DNA from: an uncultured Acetatifactor sp.
GTDB taxonomy: Bacteria > Bacillota > Clostridia > Lachnospirales > Lachnospiraceae
DNA length: 64,000 nt
Reading direction: 5' to 3'
Assembly (NCBI GenBank): GCA_910588225.1
Contig: CAJUQT010000001.1
Span: 9,634 to 73,633, forward strand
The translations under genes were made by a program, and so were the position numbers. Under the pieces are notes generated by a model. The model was given only the letters and a program-made list of their open reading frames with translations, was not told the origin of the DNA and ran no database searches. Each line of letters begins with the position of its first letter. The stretch's first letter is position 1. Shown here piece after piece: positions 52,786-61,560 of the stretch.

Positions 52786-54135
52786 TTACAGCTCCGTCCG
52801 CATCATGTAATAGCCGAAATCTCCTGCCTGGGCAGGCTCCTCCGCACATTCGAAGCTCTCAAAACCAAACATAATCGCCACCTGCTTTTCTCTTTCGTAA
52901 AAGTTCCCCGGCACACCTATATAGTAGAAATCCTCTCCCCTCTTTTCCACTTTGCCCAGCAGCAGGTGATGATAATTATAGTATCCATGAAGCAGGAAGC
53001 TGTTATTCACCATTTTGTAAGACGCCGCGGGAAACAGCACGAAGTCGGATGGTCTGATGGAGAGATATTCTCTCTCATCCTGGAACGGGTGAATATGGGG
53101 ATAGACAGACCATAATTGTGCCCATTTATCCTCCTTCTGCAGAAGTGTTTTTTCTGTCTCCTGACTTCCAGCCTGTCTGGATGCACCTGTCAGCTCCGAT
53201 TCCCGCTGTCGATTCCGCCGTTCGTTTCCCCCTTCTTCCTGCGTCCTCCATTGTTTGTCTATCCGCTTCTCCTGCTCATTCCGCCGTTCGTCCATCCATC
53301 TGTCCGCCTGCTCTCTTCGCTGTCCTTCTGCTCCCTCCTGCTCCGTCTGCCGTTCCTCTCTCCATCCGCCCTTCTGCGTTCTTTGTTGCTTATCCTTCCA
53401 CACCTCCGCCCCTTCCCGGCTCTCTCTTTTTCGCGCCTCCTCCTTTTCCTGATATTCTTCCTGTCCCTTATCAGGATTTCTTCCCACTCCCTGCTCTCTT
53501 ATCTCAACTCCCTGCTTCCCCTTTCGTTCTTCCCCGTTGTCGGGCACTTCTGTCTCTCTGTCAGGAATGTTTCCTCTTCTTTCTTCCTCTGCAACGCTTT
53601 CCTGTCCTTCCCTGCCCCATACCTGGAAGCGCACTTCTTTTCCTGTGCCGCTCCTCTCCTCTTTCCGTGTTCTGAAAGGGATCGTCTGTTCGAAATCATT
53701 CGTGCTTTTTTCCGTACTATCCCTCTTGCTCTCTCTTCGTGAGCGCTCCTTTTCCTGCTCCTGGTGCTTTCTCTCAGCAGTCCTGTTCTGAGTCTGCAGA
53801 ACACAGGAAATTACCCGGCCGGCTCCCAGTGGAATACGGATTCCTTCCAGCTCTTCATAGCTGATACCTGTGCCGCCGATATCTTCTATATCATGGCATA
53901 AATGCAGATATTGTCCCTTTCCGCCTACCAGAGCCATACTGCCCAGCACCTTCTCCTTATCATTGCCCTGAAGCATCACTTCCCGGTCAAAGGAATCAGT
54001 TGGATGCAGACCTGTGACTTTCAGCTCCAGCCGCATTGTTCTGTCTCTGACTTCCAGCTTTGCAAAGCCGCCGCCTCTGACCCGCTCACCGTTTTCATAA
54101 TAATCCAGATACTTTATTTTTCTGTCATATAGCAT
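52786..54135 (-). CDS. Unknown protein with conserved ends and a charged middle (DUF6128-like)
   Basis: About 449 residues from ATG 54135. The N-terminal 120 residues are beta-rich (YDRKIKYLDYYENGERV, AKLEVRDRTMRLELKVTGL). Residues about 125-330 are a highly charged Glu/Arg/Gln/Lys-rich stretch with no fixed fold. The C-terminal 110 residues are again ordered (WSVYPHIHPFQDEREYLSI, YYNYHHLLLGKV, VAIMFGFESFE). No signal peptide. The DUF6128 name is recalled from Lachnospiraceae proteins and not verified. Its ribosome site GGGGG is buried in a leader hairpin. Function unknown. Confidence 0.65.
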   Translation of the reverse strand: MLYDRKIKYLDYYENGERVRGGGFAKLEVRDRTMRLELKVTGLHPTDSFDREVMLQGNDKEKVLGSMALVGGKGQYLHLCHDIEDIGGTGISYEELEGIRIPLGAGRVISCVLQTQNRTAERKHQEQEKERSRRESKRDSTEKSTNDFEQTIPFRTRKEERSGTGKEVRFQVWGREGQESVAEEERRGNIPDRETEVPDNGEERKGKQGVEIREQGVGRNPDKGQEEYQEKEEARKRESREGAEVWKDKQQRTQKGGWREERQTEQEGAEGQRREQADRWMDERRNEQEKRIDKQWRTQEEGGNERRNRQRESELTGASRQAGSQETEKTLLQKEDKWAQLWSVYPHIHPFQDEREYLSIRPSDFVLFPAASYKMVNNSFLLHGYYNYHHLLLGKVEKRGEDFYYIGVPGNFYEREKQVAIMFGFESFECAEEPAQAGDFGYYMMRTEL

Positions 54136-54141
54136 AAAAAT

Positions 54142-54232
54142 ACCCCCGAATATACCTTGCTGAATTTTCAGTTTCGCCGCCGGATGTCCTTCCATCCGGC
54201 TGACCTGACTGTTATTCCAGTATATTCGGGGG
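54142..54232 (-). promoter_or_regulatory. Leader hairpin that pairs the ribosome binding site
   Basis: The outer arms ACCCCCGAATATAC (54142-54155) and GTATATTCGGGGG (54220-54232) are complementary over 13 bp. Inside is a perfect 8-bp stem GCCGGATG/CATCCGGC (54179-54186 and 54193-54200) with a 6-base loop. On the transcript the GGGGG of the outer stem is the ribosome site of the following gene, so folding should block translation. Confidence 0.7.
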
Positions 54233-54299
54233 GTTGTCTCATTTATGACCGTTATCCGCCTACTTTTCCATTTTCTCTGCAGAAAGCCAGGTCTTCCCT

Positions 54300-55388
54300 T
54301 TAATAGTCCAGACTGTCCTGATATTTCATATAATTTACCACCATCAGTGCAATTTTAAAAGTAAGCGCATCGTCAAAATCTCTCAAGTCAAGTCCCGTGC
54401 TCTTCTGCAGCTTCTCGATACGATATACCAGTGTATTCCTGTGCACAAAAAGCTGTCTGGAAGTCTCCGATACATTCAAATCATTTTCGAAAAATTTATT
54501 GATGGTCGTCAGCGTCTCTTCATCCAGATCGTAGGGCACATTATCCCCAAAAATCTCTTCGATGAACATTTTGCACAGACTCATGGGAAGCTGATAAATC
54601 AGACGGCCAATTCCCAGTGCACTGTATGCAATGGTTCTTCTCTCCGCGTAGAAAATTTTCCCCACATCCAAAGCCATTTTAGCTTCCTTATAAGATTTCG
54701 ATACATCCTTCAGCTCCTGCGCCACTGTACCGAAGGAGACTCTCACATTAAGCATGGCTTCCGTATTCATCATAGTTACAATGACCTCCGCCACCTCCAT
54801 CAATGTCTCATTGGTATAATCCGCTTCTAAAGCCTTAATCAGAATAACACTGCTCTCGTCCACGGCAGTGATATAATCACCGGCCTGACTGGAAAAAATA
54901 CTCCGCAGAAGCTCGGTGGCGATATTATCCTTCTCGAAATGAGTCTCCACCAGGAATACCGCTCTCGGTACAGCAGCCTCAATATGAAGCTTCTTTGCTC
55001 TGTTATAGATATCCACCAGCAGCAGATTATCAAGCAGCAGATTCTGAAAGAAATTATTCCTGTCAAATCTCTCCTTGTAGGCTATGATCAGGTTCTGCAG
55101 CTGGCTCACCGCAATTTTCCCTACCATATATACATCTTCGCTTACGCCTTTTGCCACCAGAACATATAAAAGTTCTCCCTCGTCCATGATCTTTAACAAA
55201 TGGTGAACCCCGATTACCTGGCTGTCCGCAGGCGAATAGGCAAATCCGCTGATCAGATCGGCTGTGATATCCGGCTGTGCCGTGGTGGCGGCTACTACTC
55301 CTCCCGATAAATCATACACGCATAAATCAACCTTCGTAATTGCCTTCAGTTCGTCTATACTGGTCTGAATTGTCTGACTCGAAATCAT
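54300..55388 (-). CDS. PucR/CdaR-type transcriptional regulator
   Basis: 362 residues. The first 110 residues resemble a sensory domain of the CdaR type (KAITKVDLCVYDLSGGVVAAT). A middle GGDEF-like PucR region follows (RAVFLVETHFE, VRVSFGTVAQELKDVSKSYKEAKMAL). The C-terminal helix-turn-helix of the PucR family is clear (FFENDLNVSETSRQLF, VHRNTLVYRIEKLQ, GLDLRDFDDALTFKIAL). It lies downstream of the sugar ABC ATPase gene, beyond a terminator, with GGAGAG before ATG. It probably controls sugar-transport or catabolic genes in response to a small molecule. Confidence 0.88.
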   Translation of the reverse strand: MISSQTIQTSIDELKAITKVDLCVYDLSGGVVAATTAQPDITADLISGFAYSPADSQVIGVHHLLKIMDEGELLYVLVAKGVSEDVYMVGKIAVSQLQNLIIAYKERFDRNNFFQNLLLDNLLLVDIYNRAKKLHIEAAVPRAVFLVETHFEKDNIATELLRSIFSSQAGDYITAVDESSVILIKALEADYTNETLMEVAEVIVTMMNTEAMLNVRVSFGTVAQELKDVSKSYKEAKMALDVGKIFYAERRTIAYSALGIGRLIYQLPMSLCKMFIEEIFGDNVPYDLDEETLTTINKFFENDLNVSETSRQLFVHRNTLVYRIEKLQKSTGLDLRDFDDALTFKIALMVVNYMKYQDSLDY

Positions 55389-55445
55389 TCTCTGCTCTCC
55401 ATGTCCTTCCTGTGCCCATCCTGCGCAGATGGTGTGTTGTCAATT

Positions 55446-55476
55446 TTTAAAAGGGGATGCCGTTTCCAGCATCCCC
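55446..55476 (-). terminator. Intrinsic terminator after the sugar ABC ATPase gene
   Basis: On the minus strand GGGGATGC and GCATCCCC form a perfect 8-bp stem with an 8-base loop, followed by TTTTAAAAATT. It stands 20 bases after the stop at 55496. Confidence 0.92.
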
Positions 55477-55495
55477 TGCTATGCACGTATGAAAA

Positions 55496-56611
55496 CTAAT
55501 TCGTGATAACCTGCTCTGTTTCCTTATCAAACACATGGATCTTATCAACTTCAAAAGCAAACTTGATAGAATCGCCGGGTCTTGAGGTGGTGTTGGGAGC
55601 AACCCTTGCGGTAATCGGGAACTCCTCCAGGTCAAAGTATAAGTAAACTTCTGCACCGAGCAGCTCGTAAACTCTTACGGAAGACTCGAACACACTCTTC
55701 GAATCGCATGTCTTGATGAATTCAGGATCATCATCCACATTCTCAGGACGAATACCGAAAGTAACAATCTTTCCGTCATAGCCGCCCTCAATCAGCTTCT
55801 TGGACTTTGCTTCGGGAAGCGCAATGCTGTGCCCTGCAATCTCCAGGCTGGCAGTCTTGCCTTCTACCTTAACCTTTGCATCCAGGAAGTTCATCTGAGG
55901 AGATCCCATGAATCCTGCCACAAACAGATTCTGAGGCTTGTCATACAGATTCTGAGGAGTATCTACCTGCTGGATAACGCCGTCCTTCATAACGACAATT
56001 CTGGTACCCAGAGTCATAGCCTCTGTCTGGTCATGTGTAACGTAAATGATGGTGGTGCCCAGTCTCTGATGCAGCTTCGCAATCTCGATACGCATCTGTA
56101 CACGCAGCTTTGCATCCAGGTTGGAAAGAGGCTCATCCATCAGGAATACCTTAGGGTTACGCACGATAGCACGGCCCATGGCAACACGCTGTCTCTGACC
56201 ACCGGAAAGAGCCTTCGGCTTACGATCAAGGAGAGGAGTCAGGTCCAGAATCTTAGCAGCTTCCTTTACCATCTTATCAATCTGATCCTTCGGAACCTTT
56301 CTCAGTTTCAGACCGAATGCCATATTGTCATATACGGACATATGAGGATACAGAGCATAGTTCTGGAATACCATTGCGATATCACGATCCTTGGGTTCCA
56401 CATCATTTACAACTCTGTCGCCAATCTTCAATTCACCGGCAGAGATATCTTCCAGACCGGCAATCATACGAAGTGTAGTAGACTTACCACATCCGGAGGG
56501 TCCTACGAAAATAATGAACTCCTTATCTGCAATTTCCAGATTAAAATCCTTAACTGCCTCAAAGCCATTGGGGTATACCTTGCAGACATTCTTTAAAGAT
56601 AAACTTGCCAT
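55496..56611 (-). CDS. ugpC: Carbohydrate ABC transporter ATPase (UgpC/MsmK type)
   Basis: 371 residues. Walker A GPSGCGKST (residues 37-45), Q-loop MVFQNYALYP, signature LSGGQRQRVAMGRA, Walker B VFLMDEPLSNLDAK, H-loop YVTHDQTEA, then the MalK-type regulatory OB domain (GIRPENV, ELLGAEVYLYF). Such ATPases serve several sugar transporters in Gram-positive bacteria, so a lone gene without permeases is normal. GAAAGGAG precedes ATG. It has its own promoter and terminator, indicating independent, probably high, expression. Confidence 0.95.
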   Translation of the reverse strand: MASLSLKNVCKVYPNGFEAVKDFNLEIADKEFIIFVGPSGCGKSTTLRMIAGLEDISAGELKIGDRVVNDVEPKDRDIAMVFQNYALYPHMSVYDNMAFGLKLRKVPKDQIDKMVKEAAKILDLTPLLDRKPKALSGGQRQRVAMGRAIVRNPKVFLMDEPLSNLDAKLRVQMRIEIAKLHQRLGTTIIYVTHDQTEAMTLGTRIVVMKDGVIQQVDTPQNLYDKPQNLFVAGFMGSPQMNFLDAKVKVEGKTASLEIAGHSIALPEAKSKKLIEGGYDGKIVTFGIRPENVDDDPEFIKTCDSKSVFESSVRVYELLGAEVYLYFDLEEFPITARVAPNTTSRPGDSIKFAFEVDKIHVFDKETEQVITN

Positions 56612-56694
56612 AATAGAAAAACTCCTTTCACATATACATGTTTTCTTCCGTTCTGGCGGTGGTCATGCACCGTTTCACGCTTATTACATGTATC

Positions 56695-56723
56695 AGTATA
56701 CCGAATCGCCTCCGTTTTCGCCA
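56695..56723 (-). promoter_or_regulatory. Probable promoter of the sugar ABC ATPase gene
   Basis: Minus strand TATACT (56695-56700) with a weak -35 TGGCGA (56718-56723) and 17 bases between. The leader of about 80 bases contains two ACATGTA copies of unknown meaning. Confidence 0.45.
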
Positions 56724-56848
56724 TACTACTATTCCACAAATATTTCGAGACGGATTGTTAAAAATGCTTATAAACTGCCTGTCATTTTTTCCAAACCGTC
56801 AATTTGACTAATTTTCCATCATTTCCTTGGACAGAATATACAAGGAAG

Positions 56849-57571
56849 TTATTGGTTTTGTGAATCGCTTAACAAAGATTCGTCCAGCTTATCACTGAAA
56901 ATTCTTTCGTCCTCTTCCTCTGCATCTCCCCCGGCTTCTTCAGGAGCGTTTTCTCCGTTAATCTGATCCTCCAGCTTTCTGAAGAATTTATTGTACAGCT
57001 TCGCCGACACCCACGCCGGCGCGGAAAAGCAGAATAAAACCACAATCGGAATAATCCGCGGTACAAAAATAAACAGCACAGCCGGAACCAGGGACAGAAT
57101 CATCATCAATATGGTCTTCGGAAACTGCAGAACACCGACAAAAAAAGCATTCTTGATCGTCCTGGGAATCGTGTTGTCAAATTTGGCCAGCACCGGAAAG
57201 ACAAATGTACTGGTGAACAACAGAAGAACCGCCACCACCACCAGGATAATGCTGATGACATTGCCGAACTGCATCTCCGTATTCCGCATGATGTAAAAGT
57301 CTCCTGCCAGGATCAGAATCAAAAACAGCTCTATAAGCCATATTATGGTCCCCTGCCTGAAATTCAGTCTGAAGGATTTAAAGTAATCCCTGGTAATATA
57401 ACACTCCTCATCCCGGGCTATCTTCAGCGCCATGTAATGCAGAGCTGTCAGAGAAGGTCCCACAGTTATAATGGGAATACAGCAGATCATTGTCAAAATA
57501 TTCAGCCACAGCAAATCCGCCATTTTATTGAGGGCCTGCATCAAAGGACTGTCCAGATTAAATAGTCTCAT
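56849..57571 (-). CDS. YesL-like (DUF624) membrane protein
   Basis: About 240 residues with five or six membrane segments (NILTMICCIPIITVGPSLTAL, GTIIWLIELFLILILAG, VISIILVVVAVLLLFTSTFV and others). The early WLNILTMICCIPIITVGPSLTALHYM segment is the family signature. YesL-type proteins are usually linked to ABC sugar-uptake clusters in Firmicutes, which fits the ATPase gene downstream. The C-terminus is Glu-rich and cytoplasmic. ATG 57571 with AAGGCGG upstream is preferred over 57595. A palindrome precedes the gene. Confidence 0.85.
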   Translation of the reverse strand: MRLFNLDSPLMQALNKMADLLWLNILTMICCIPIITVGPSLTALHYMALKIARDEECYITRDYFKSFRLNFRQGTIIWLIELFLILILAGDFYIMRNTEMQFGNVISIILVVVAVLLLFTSTFVFPVLAKFDNTIPRTIKNAFFVGVLQFPKTILMMILSLVPAVLFIFVPRIIPIVVLFCFSAPAWVSAKLYNKFFRKLEDQINGENAPEEAGGDAEEEDERIFSDKLDESLLSDSQNQ

Positions 57572-57590
57572 ATAAAACCGCCTTTCCGTA

Positions 57591-57623
57591 AACAATAGAA
57601 TGCAAGAACAAAATTCTATTGTT
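57591..57623. repeat. 11-bp palindrome AACAATAGAAT…ATTCTATTGTT
   Basis: Perfect inverted repeat (57591-57601 and 57613-57623) with an 11-base loop, 20 bases upstream of the YesL start and just after the GNAT stop. It shares its arm core with the palindrome at 7308-7337. No U-tract follows. Confidence 0.6.
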
Positions 57624-57628
57624 ATGAA

Positions 57629-58114
57629 TTAAAATATTTTCTCCATAAGTGTAACCCGTATCCCGCCGTATTCCATCTCAGGCCTCACTGTGCGGAATCC
57701 CTGCTTTCTGTAGAAATTAACCGCATAAGGCGCTGCCTGCAGCGACATATAGCGCTCCCCCTCCTCCGTCCTCAAATACTCGCATAGTTTTTCCAGGATC
57801 GTACTTCCCACTCCCCTGCGATGATAAGCCTCATCCACAAACAGAAGCGACAGGTGGTTTCTGCTCCTGACAGACCCCGCACCGATAATGTTTCCTTCAT
57901 CCAGAGCCACCATCAGCCGATACTCTCCCCTCAGGAAAAGTGTGTATAATTCTTTCCCTGTAATAAAATTGAAAAAATTCCTGATGCCCTCTTCAGAGTA
58001 GTCTTTTCCTTCAAATTTCATAAAAGTCCGCCAGATCATCCGCATCACCGGCCGCCACTCCTCTGTCCTGGCCCACCTGACCTCGTAAGGCACCTCTATT
58101 GTCCTTGTATTCAT
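57629..58114 (-). CDS. GNAT-family acetyltransferase
   Basis: 161 residues from ATG 58114; the frame reaches 58162 inside the previous gene. GNAT motif A is present as LLFVDEAYHRRGVGSTILEKL (acetyl-CoA binding R-x-x-G-x-G/A type loop), preceded by beta-strands with IIGAGSVR and followed by MSLQAAPYAVNFYRKQGF. The acceptor substrate is unknown. Its ATG shares one base with the stop of the hydrolase gene upstream, so the two are translationally coupled. Confidence 0.9.
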   Translation of the reverse strand: MNTRTIEVPYEVRWARTEEWRPVMRMIWRTFMKFEGKDYSEEGIRNFFNFITGKELYTLFLRGEYRLMVALDEGNIIGAGSVRSRNHLSLLFVDEAYHRRGVGSTILEKLCEYLRTEEGERYMSLQAAPYAVNFYRKQGFRTVRPEMEYGGIRVTLMEKIF

Positions 58115-59073
58115 CACTCCTGCTGCTTCACAGCATTCCTTCCTACTGTTTCTTCCAGCCAATCATGAATATCGCGCATCACTTCATCCCGGTTTGTCTC
58201 ATTGAGCAATTCATGCCTGCCTCCTTCATACAGCTTCAGTCTGACATTTTCCAGACCTGCGTTCACAAGGGAATTATATGCCATTTTCACACCTTTTCCG
58301 CAGTCTCCCACCGGATCCGCATCTCCCGACACCATGAATACAGGCAGCTTCTTCGGAATCTGCTCCAGGTTCTCCCCGCAGTAAAGCCTGGAAATCAGTT
58401 CAAACAGGGCAGTGAAGCCATTTACTGTGAACGTAAATCCGCACAGCGGATCCTCCATATAAGCCTTCACCCGATCCCCATCACGGCTGAGCCAGTCCCA
58501 TTTTGTCTGTGCACCTGCGATTTTTTTATTATACCCGCCAAAAGCCAGCCTGTCAATCAGCCGGCCCACATGGCGGGACCCGCACAGCATCTTCTGTGCC
58601 GCCGTCACCGCAGCAGCCGTCTCCACCACCGCCCGGGGCTGCATTCCCGTTCCCATGATAATGGCGGCGGAAATTCCCGTTCCATACCGGCACAGATAAT
58701 TGCGGGTGATAAAAGAACCCATGCTGTGTCCCATAATCACATAAGGAATCTCAGGATACAGAGCCTCCGTCATCTTCTTCAGCCGGTGAACATCCCGCAC
58801 CAGGACAGTGGCCGGATCATTCTCGCAGAAATAGCCGTACCTGCCGCCTTCCTCCACCGATTTTCCATGACCCAGATGATCTTCTCCCGTCACCACATAC
58901 CCTTCGGCTGTAAGAAATGCCGCAAATTCTTCATACCGTTCCACGTATTCCGCCATACCGTGTACAATCTGTACGATTCCACGGACGCTCCGCCCCTCTT
59001 CCGGCCGATATCTGACCCCGTGAAGTCTGCTTTTTCCATCCCTGGAATCAAAGTAAAATTCTTCTTTTATCAT
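58114..59073 (-). CDS. Alpha/beta hydrolase, monoacylglycerol-lipase-like
   Basis: 319 residues. The oxyanion-hole region IVQIVHGMAEYVERYEEFA, the nucleophile elbow VIMGHSMGS (Ser about 117), the acid Asp in VSGDADPVG and the His in EGGRHELLNE form a complete triad. DHLGHGKS is typical of the lysophospholipase/monoacylglycerol lipase subgroup (PldB, Hydrolase_4). No signal peptide, so it is cytoplasmic. It starts 71 bases after metG, with a 12-bp hairpin in between. Confidence 0.9.
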   Translation of the reverse strand: MIKEEFYFDSRDGKSRLHGVRYRPEEGRSVRGIVQIVHGMAEYVERYEEFAAFLTAEGYVVTGEDHLGHGKSVEEGGRYGYFCENDPATVLVRDVHRLKKMTEALYPEIPYVIMGHSMGSFITRNYLCRYGTGISAAIIMGTGMQPRAVVETAAAVTAAQKMLCGSRHVGRLIDRLAFGGYNKKIAGAQTKWDWLSRDGDRVKAYMEDPLCGFTFTVNGFTALFELISRLYCGENLEQIPKKLPVFMVSGDADPVGDCGKGVKMAYNSLVNAGLENVRLKLYEGGRHELLNETNRDEVMRDIHDWLEETVGRNAVKQQE

Positions 59074-59106
59074 ACATTCAATCCCTCTGCATCCTGCCGT
59101 ATCGGC

Positions 59107-59137
59107 GTGACAGTTCAGTACCTGTCTGAACTGTCAC
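59107..59137 (-). terminator. 12-bp perfect hairpin after metG
   Basis: GTGACAGTTCAG (59107-59118) and CTGAACTGTCAC (59126-59137) are exact reverse complements with a 7-base loop, eight bases after the metG stop. No T-run follows on the minus strand, so it may process or stabilise mRNA instead of terminating it. Confidence 0.45.
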
Positions 59138-59144
59138 ATATCAG

Positions 59145-61145
59145 CTACATTACTTCTGCACCCGCCGGCATTTCGTTCTCAGGAATCACCAGCGCCAGCT
59201 TTCCTTCCGCATCCTCCGCGCACAGAATCATGCCCTCGGACAGCACGCCTGCCAGCTTGGCCGGTTTCAGATTCACCAGAACCACCACCTTCTTGCCCAC
59301 CATTTCTTCCGGAGAATAATGTGGGCGAATGCCGGATACGATCTGCTTTACCTGGCTGCCGATTTTCACCTGACTGCAGAGAAGCTTTCTGGACTTCGGC
59401 ACAGCCTCACAGGAGAGAATTTCTCCTACCTGGAACTGCATCTTTCCGAACTCCTCATAGGTAATTTCAGGCTTTGCCTCCACATCTATAACCAGTACTT
59501 CCTCTTTTTTATCCGACGCTTCCTCTGCAGGCGACGCCTCTGCTTCTGCGGATGCCGCTGCAAGCATGGCGGCAGTCAGCTCTTCATCCCGCTTCTCCAC
59601 TTCCTTCATATCCAGTCTGGCAAAAAGAATCTCAGGACGATCGGTTACCTTATTCCCACTTTGATACAGCCCAAATTTATCCAGCTCGTCAAATTCTCTT
59701 AACCCCGTATTCAGCTGTGCGGCAATCCGATTTGCCGTCTCCGGCATAAAAGGCTGCAACAGTGACGCGCCTATACAGATGCCTTCCACCAGATTGTACA
59801 GCACTGTGGAAAGTCTGTCGGCCTTCGCCTCATCCTTTGCCAGAACCCAGGGTTCCGTCTCGTCAATATATTTATTACAGCGTTTAAAGACGGCAAAAAT
59901 TTCCGTCAGCGCATCCGCCACCCGAAGCTGCGCCATTTTCTCCGTGACTTTCCCATAGGCGCCTGTGGCAACGGTTTTCAAATCCCGATCCGTTCCTTCC
60001 TCCGCCCCCTTACAGGCCACCACGCCGCCAAAATACTTATTACTCATGGAAATGGTGCGGTTCACCAGATTCCCCAGCGTATTGGCCAAATCGGAATTGC
60101 TCCTTTCCGCAATCAGCTCCCAGGTGGCATTTCCATCATTTTCAAAAGGCATTTCATGCAGCATGTAATAGCGCACCGCATCCACGCCGAAGAAGTCCGC
60201 CAGCTCATCCACATAGATGACATTTCCCCTGGACTTGCTCATCTTACCGCTGTTCATCAGAAGCCAGGGATGTCCGAACACCTGCTTCGGCAGCGGCTCT
60301 CCCAGCGCCATCAGGAAAATAGGCCAGTAAATGGTATGAAACCGGATAATATCCTTTCCAATCAGATGCAGATCTGCAGGCCAGAATTTCTTATATTGTT
60401 CCGTGCTGCCGCCTTCCGCATCATAACCGATGCCGGTAATGTAGTTGGTCAACGCATCCAGCCATACATACACCACATGCCCCGGGTCAAAATCCACCGG
60501 TACCCCCCATTTAAAAGAAGTCCTGGACACACAAAGGTCCTGAAGGCCGGGAAGGAGGAAATTATTCATCATCTCATTCCTGCGGGCCACGGGCTGAATA
60601 AATTCGGGATGCTCGTTGATATGTCGAATCAATCTGTCCGCATACTTGCTCATACGGAAGAAATAAGCCTCCTCTCTGGCCGGCTTCACCTCCCTGCCGC
60701 AGTCGGGGCACTTGCCGTCCGCCAGCTGGGATTCTGTCCAGAAAGACTCGCAGGGCGTGCAGTACATGCCCTCATAAGCCCCCTTATAAATATCCCCCTG
60801 AGCATACAGACGCTTAAAAATCTTCTGCACCTGCTTTTCATGATACGCATCGGTGGTGCGTATAAATTTGTCATAGGAAATATTCAGCAGGTCGCACATT
60901 CCCTGAATCATCCCTGCCACTTTGTCCACGAACTCCTTCGGTGTCTTCCCTGCCTCCTGCGCCTTCAGCTCAATCTTCTGACCATGTTCGTCCGTTCCCG
61001 TCTGGAAAAACACTTCATAGCCTTCCTTCCTCTTAAAACGGGCGATACTGTCAGCCAGCACAATCTCATAATTATTTCCAATGTGCGGCTTTCCTGACGT
61101 ATAGGCAATGGCCGTTGTCAGATAATATTTTCCCTTGTTCTCCAT
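59145..61145 (-). CDS. metG: Methionyl-tRNA synthetase
   Basis: 666 residues from ATG 61145 (MENKGKYYLTT); 61151 is an alternative. Class I signatures HIGN (residues 21-24) and KMSKS (SGKMSKSRGN). A four-Cys zinc knuckle is seen in YCTPCESFW with GKCPDCG. After the anticodon-binding helices a Glu/Ala-rich linker leads to a C-terminal tRNA-binding OB domain (GKMQFQVGEILSCEAVPKSRKL), the dimeric form found in many bacteria. It charges tRNA-Met. Expression is under a T-box leader with its own promoter. Confidence 0.98.
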   Translation of the reverse strand: MENKGKYYLTTAIAYTSGKPHIGNNYEIVLADSIARFKRKEGYEVFFQTGTDEHGQKIELKAQEAGKTPKEFVDKVAGMIQGMCDLLNISYDKFIRTTDAYHEKQVQKIFKRLYAQGDIYKGAYEGMYCTPCESFWTESQLADGKCPDCGREVKPAREEAYFFRMSKYADRLIRHINEHPEFIQPVARRNEMMNNFLLPGLQDLCVSRTSFKWGVPVDFDPGHVVYVWLDALTNYITGIGYDAEGGSTEQYKKFWPADLHLIGKDIIRFHTIYWPIFLMALGEPLPKQVFGHPWLLMNSGKMSKSRGNVIYVDELADFFGVDAVRYYMLHEMPFENDGNATWELIAERSNSDLANTLGNLVNRTISMSNKYFGGVVACKGAEEGTDRDLKTVATGAYGKVTEKMAQLRVADALTEIFAVFKRCNKYIDETEPWVLAKDEAKADRLSTVLYNLVEGICIGASLLQPFMPETANRIAAQLNTGLREFDELDKFGLYQSGNKVTDRPEILFARLDMKEVEKRDEELTAAMLAAASAEAEASPAEEASDKKEEVLVIDVEAKPEITYEEFGKMQFQVGEILSCEAVPKSRKLLCSQVKIGSQVKQIVSGIRPHYSPEEMVGKKVVVLVNLKPAKLAGVLSEGMILCAEDAEGKLALVIPENEMPAGAEVM

Positions 61146-61211
61146 TTTCAAAACTCCTCTCTCTGTGGCTGAAAAAAGGGAACCATTCAGGTGCCCTGTA
61201 TAAACGGTTAC

Positions 61212-61521
61212 AAAAAAAGCCCGTCCACCGGTGCATGTACCTAATATACACCAGAAGACGAGCGCTTATGCCCGTGTTACCACTTCTCTTTACCTGCTGT
61301 TCGCACAACAGGCCTCCTCGGGTCAGTAACCCTGTCCGCTATAACAGGCGGAACCTGTCGCAGCCTTGCCTGCCTGTGGCAGACTCGGTGCGCTGCTCGG
61401 AAGCCATCTTCCCCTTTCCTCCGTCCGGCCCCTCTCAGCAATGCAGACCTTATAACCTGCCGGAACCTTCTCTGTAAGACATTTATAAAGGATACTCTCT
61501 TCGTCACTGCGTTTTTCGTTT
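61212..61521 (-). promoter_or_regulatory. T-box leader of metG
   Basis: About 310 bases of structured leader. The T-box element AAGTGGTAACACGGG lies at 61271-61285 (consensus AGGGTGGNACCGCGG). It is followed by a terminator: the stem beginning GCTCGTC pairs with GACGGGC, ending in TTTTTTT at 61212-61218. Upstream are a Stem I-like AGTGACGAAGAGAGTA and a candidate AUG specifier in GAAGATGG (61405-61407). Uncharged tRNA-Met should favour the antiterminator and turn metG on. Confidence 0.88.
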
Positions 61522-61527
61522 AAATCC

Positions 61528-61556
61528 AAAATAGCATAAACCACGGTAACTGTCAA
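61528..61556 (-). promoter_or_regulatory. Promoter of the metG T-box transcript
   Basis: Minus strand TTGACA (61551-61556), 17 bases, TATTTT (61528-61533). The predicted start near 61521 fits the beginning of the T-box leader. It lies directly after the stop of the upstream gene. Confidence 0.75.
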
Positions 61557-61560
61557 CCCG

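Noticed and set aside
56650..56690. Possible catabolite-response (cre) site in the sugar ATPase leader
   Set aside because: TGAAACGGTGCA is two bases short of the 14-base cre consensus, so it is not supported.
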